Assembly (NCBI GenBank): GCA_038751365.1
Contig: JBCDGH010000004.1
Coordinates: 1 to 53,247, forward strand
Source: JBCDGH01 sp038751365
GTDB lineage: Bacteria; Patescibacteriota; JACMRA01
Direction: 5' to 3'
DNA: 53,247 bases
The notes under the pieces were generated by a model. That model was not told the origin of the DNA, did not search any database, and saw only the letters and a list, made by a program, of their open reading frames with translations. Numbering within the stretch: the first letter of the stretch is position 1; the number at the start of each line of letters is the position of its first letter. A program made the position numbers and the translations under genes. Positions 51,280 to 53,247 of this stretch are shown here, one piece after another.

Positions 51280-51708
51280 CTAAAGTTTGTTATTTCTATT
51301 AATATATAGTCTTAATTGCAATAGTCTACTTGTAAGCGGTTTTCCTTTAGTTACGCATAGAAAAAATTTTCCAAGTAAATTTCTAACTAGACTTGAATTT
51401 TTAAATAACCTACTTGCTGTCCAGCTGTGATATTTCCATATAAAGATACTAATATATTCTAACTTATCTACAATATGACTATACTTGATACTCAACATAA
51501 TATGGTCAAAACGAATATAATCATCTATGGTGATTTTTATTCCATAGATTCTTGATAACAAAAAGAGGTACCAGTACTTTTCCGTATAGCTGTATTCTAG
51601 GTCTTGTTCAAAATAATCTTGAGTGTACTTTCCAAAAGTATACCTTACTTTATACTTTTCCATTTGTAAATAGTTGTCGGGTGAAAACAATGTCCCGATT
51701 TTCTCCAA
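51280..51708 (-). CDS. Unknown protein rich in aromatic residues (142 aa)
   Basis: 142 residues from TTG 51708 (no ATG closer to that end; an internal ATG lies 15 codons on). Rich in Y, F, I, L and K. The N-terminal end KIGTLFSPDNYLQMEKYKVRY and middle KYWYLFLLSRIYGIKIT are aromatic; the C-terminus is basic. No domain recognised. A TTGACA lies 25-30 bases upstream of the start. Weakly supported as a gene. Confidence 0.4.
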   Translation of the reverse strand: MEKIGTLFSPDNYLQMEKYKVRYTFGKYTQDYFEQDLEYSYTEKYWYLFLLSRIYGIKITIDDYIRFDHIMLSIKYSHIVDKLEYISIFIWKYHSWTASRLFKNSSLVRNLLGKFFLCVTKGKPLTSRLLQLRLYINRNNKL

Positions 51709-52000
51709 ACAGTATTCAGGTGAGTTTATTAGTTTATGTCAAATAAAAATTTTTGACTATTATAAATTAATTTTATTTAATACTACCTTTAAAATACTTC
51801 ATAATGTAAATCAAAATAAAAAAAGCAACCATAGAATGACTGCACTAGGAGATTCACGTGGATTAGTAAATGCACCCCAAGCATCTTTAATAATCATATT
51901 AATAAGCTCAAGTCAATAGTAAGTTTATTTCACTTTAGTTTGACATTTTTCTGATATTTTAATCTTCATAACTTTACACCAGATATTAATATAAGTTTAT

Positions 52001-52360
52001 ATGTCATCTATAAAATCAAAACTTCAAGAAATAATTGAGTTAAACAACCAGCAAAAAAACGTAGAAGCTGTAGAAAAGTACTACGCTGAGGATGTCAAAG
52101 TCACTCAGGCAGATGGTAGCAGCATTCAAGGTAAAGCAGAAATCCTAGAAAGTACTAAGGAGTATATTGAAAATATCGAAAGCGTTAAGTACGATAAATG
52201 TCTCAGCTATTTAACAAGTGATAAAGAAGGTAAGTCTTGGGATATTTACGAATTTGATCTACAGCATAAAACCATGGGTCAAATGGCAGGTACACAAATA
52301 TCCGAGATGAAGTGGGAGAATGGTCTAATTAAAGAAGTTAAATTTACCATGCAAGACTAG
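52001..52360 (+). CDS. SnoaL-like/NTF2-fold protein
   Basis: 119 residues, typical NTF2-like length and pattern: an N-terminal helix, NNQQKNVEAVEKYYAEDVKV, GSSIQGKAEIL, and two C-terminal strands ending WENGLIKEVKF. The fold binds small hydrophobic ligands or acts as an isomerase/cyclase. No catalytic residues identifiable. Alone on the plus strand, before mscS. Confidence 0.8.
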   Translation: MSSIKSKLQEIIELNNQQKNVEAVEKYYAEDVKVTQADGSSIQGKAEILESTKEYIENIESVKYDKCLSYLTSDKEGKSWDIYEFDLQHKTMGQMAGTQISEMKWENGLIKEVKFTMQD

Positions 52361-52396
52361 ACTTTTAGGAATTCAAAAAAGCTGAACAAAAGCACC

Positions 52397-52425
52397 TTGA
52401 CCAAACAAGTACTTTAGGGTCACAT
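52397..52425 (+). promoter_or_regulatory. Promoter of mscS, near-leaderless
   Basis: TTGACC (52397-52402), 17-bp spacer, TCACAT (52420-52425, weak -10), then 9 bases to ATG 52435. Confidence 0.48.
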
Positions 52426-52434
52426 ATTCATTAT

Positions 52435-53166
52435 ATGAACTTACAAGAAATAGATATTCAAAACCTGATTCAGATCTCTTTACCCTACATTGTAAATATT
52501 CTTTCAGGTCTTGGAGTACTGGTCATTGGTTGGATTATAACTGATATACTTACTAGGAAATTAAAATTCTACCTAGTAAAAAGCCTAGATGACACCGTAG
52601 CTGTTATTATCGCTAATTTCAGCTGGGTAGTCCTCAAAGTGGTGTTATTTGTTGTCTCTTTAAATACGTTGGGAGTAGAAACTACCTCTTTAGCAGCTTT
52701 GATTGGTGCTTCAGGTCTATCTATAGGTTTGGCTCTGTCTGGCAGCCTGAATAACATCGCCAGCGTAGTTCTAATTTTATTGTTTAAACCAATTGAAGTA
52801 GATGACTATATTGATACACCTAATGGCAATGGTACGGTGAAAGAGATTGGTATGTTCATGACTAAGCTACAAAAACCCGATGAAACATTTATGTTCATCC
52901 CTAATAGCTTAATTACCGGAAATGAAATAACTAACTATTCTCGGAATAAAAAACGTAGAATGGAATTTCAAGTCGGAGTAGGCTATGAAAACGATATTGA
53001 GAAAGTAACTAATCTGATTGCGAAGCATCTCAAAAAACTAGATTATGTAATTGACGAAGATAAAGCAACTATAGGAGTAGTAGAGCTAGCTGATAGTAGT
53101 GTCACTATTCAGTGCTTCTATTATATAAAGGCTAAAGACTACTTGCATGCTTTGGCCTTTATATAA
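52435..53166 (+). CDS. mscS: MscS-family mechanosensitive channel, cut off by inverted repeat
   Basis: 243 residues before the frame closes. Three membrane helices (about 15-35, 60-80, 85-110), the pore-lining TM3 with IGASGLSIGLALSGSLNN, then the beta domain (VDDYIDTPNGNGTVKEIGM) and the start of the cytoplasmic alpha/beta domain. From base 53155 the sequence is the reverse complement of earlier mscS sequence, so the last few residues (LAFI) and the stop are not the natural C-terminus. A normal small MscS would be about 280 residues. Confidence 0.88.
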   Translation: MNLQEIDIQNLIQISLPYIVNILSGLGVLVIGWIITDILTRKLKFYLVKSLDDTVAVIIANFSWVVLKVVLFVVSLNTLGVETTSLAALIGASGLSIGLALSGSLNNIASVVLILLFKPIEVDDYIDTPNGNGTVKEIGMFMTKLQKPDETFMFIPNSLITGNEITNYSRNKKRRMEFQVGVGYENDIEKVTNLIAKHLKKLDYVIDEDKATIGVVELADSSVTIQCFYYIKAKDYLHALAFI

Positions 53167-53247
53167 TAGAAGCACTGAATAGTGACACTACTATCAGCTA
53201 GCTCTACTACTCCTATAGTTGCTTTATCTTCGTCAATTACATAATCT
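53040..53247. repeat. Perfect terminal inverted repeat (93-bp arms)
   Basis: 53040-53132 and 53155-53247 are exact reverse complements around a 22-base centre that itself has partial symmetry. The right arm reaches the last base of the window, so the repeat may continue beyond. It interrupts mscS. Confidence 0.97.

Noticed and set aside
51836..51919. 27-residue frame on the plus strand (MTALGDSRGLVNA and on)
   Set aside because: No good promoter or ribosome site at the right distance, and the 292-base gap is too AT-poor in signals to support it; likely chance.

Overview
This is a 53 kb, AT-rich, densely packed bacterial segment. It suggests a small-genome bacterium of the Patescibacteria/CPR type; that is inferred from the gene mix and no marker gene was searched. 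Several core enzymes are shortened or divergent (a UvrC without its N-terminal half, a short glucose-6-phosphate dehydrogenase, a divergent adenylate kinase-like protein, a family 4 uracil-DNA glycosylase lacking three of four iron-sulfur cysteines). Many small proteins have no recognisable family. TGA works as a normal stop (for example at the EVE and uvrC genes), so this is not a code-25 lineage. I see no rRNA, tRNA, CRISPR array, insertion sequence or clear replication origin.

Layout. 0-5 kb: end of a TrmB-type regulator, MltG, an RNA/DNA methyltransferase with RNase HII, a Na+/Ca2+ exchanger. 5-7.4 kb: a PIN toxin-antitoxin pair, an unknown protein, a secreted SH3-like protein. 7.5-11.4 kb (minus): MnmA, FtsW/RodA, a membrane coiled-coil protein and GalU. 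11.6-14.2 kb (plus): a tight operon of an EVE-domain reader, a headless UvrC nuclease and a CapA-like protein. 14.2-19.1 kb: XseA with an unusual N-terminal extension, TrkH, a fasciclin protein. 19.1-22 kb: a HigBA-like pair whose toxin is frameshifted, a TcmP/LCMT-type methyltransferase and three small charged proteins, with a repeated 48-bp terminator module. 22-32 kb: TpiA, YchF, uracil-DNA glycosylase, a 1131-residue anchored surface protein with repeated two-cysteine modules, RibH/RibE, superoxide dismutase, an adenylate kinase-like protein. 32-37 kb: an accessory block with BrnTA, a 594-residue unknown, MazG-like and phosphoribosyltransferase-like candidates. 37-53 kb: Zwf and class I aldolase, FemAB, signal peptidase, an ABC-2 exporter, DnaA, ArgS, a BadF-type kinase, a Nudix hydrolase, a lone SufB, an NTF2-like protein and MscS.

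How genes work together: MltG, FtsW/RodA, GalU, FemAB, CapA-like and LepB serve envelope growth; TpiA, aldolase and Zwf serve sugar metabolism; RibE/RibH serve flavin synthesis; EVE, UvrC-C, XseA and UDG touch DNA repair or surveillance. Three toxin-antitoxin modules have promoters overlapped or abutted by inverted repeats.

Two window-wide observations stand out. At least nine genes have a good -10 element ending only 6-10 bases before the start codon, meaning near-leaderless mRNAs. The last 208 bases form a perfect 93-bp inverted repeat that cuts off mscS; this is either an amplification/assembly fold-back or a real terminal hairpin.
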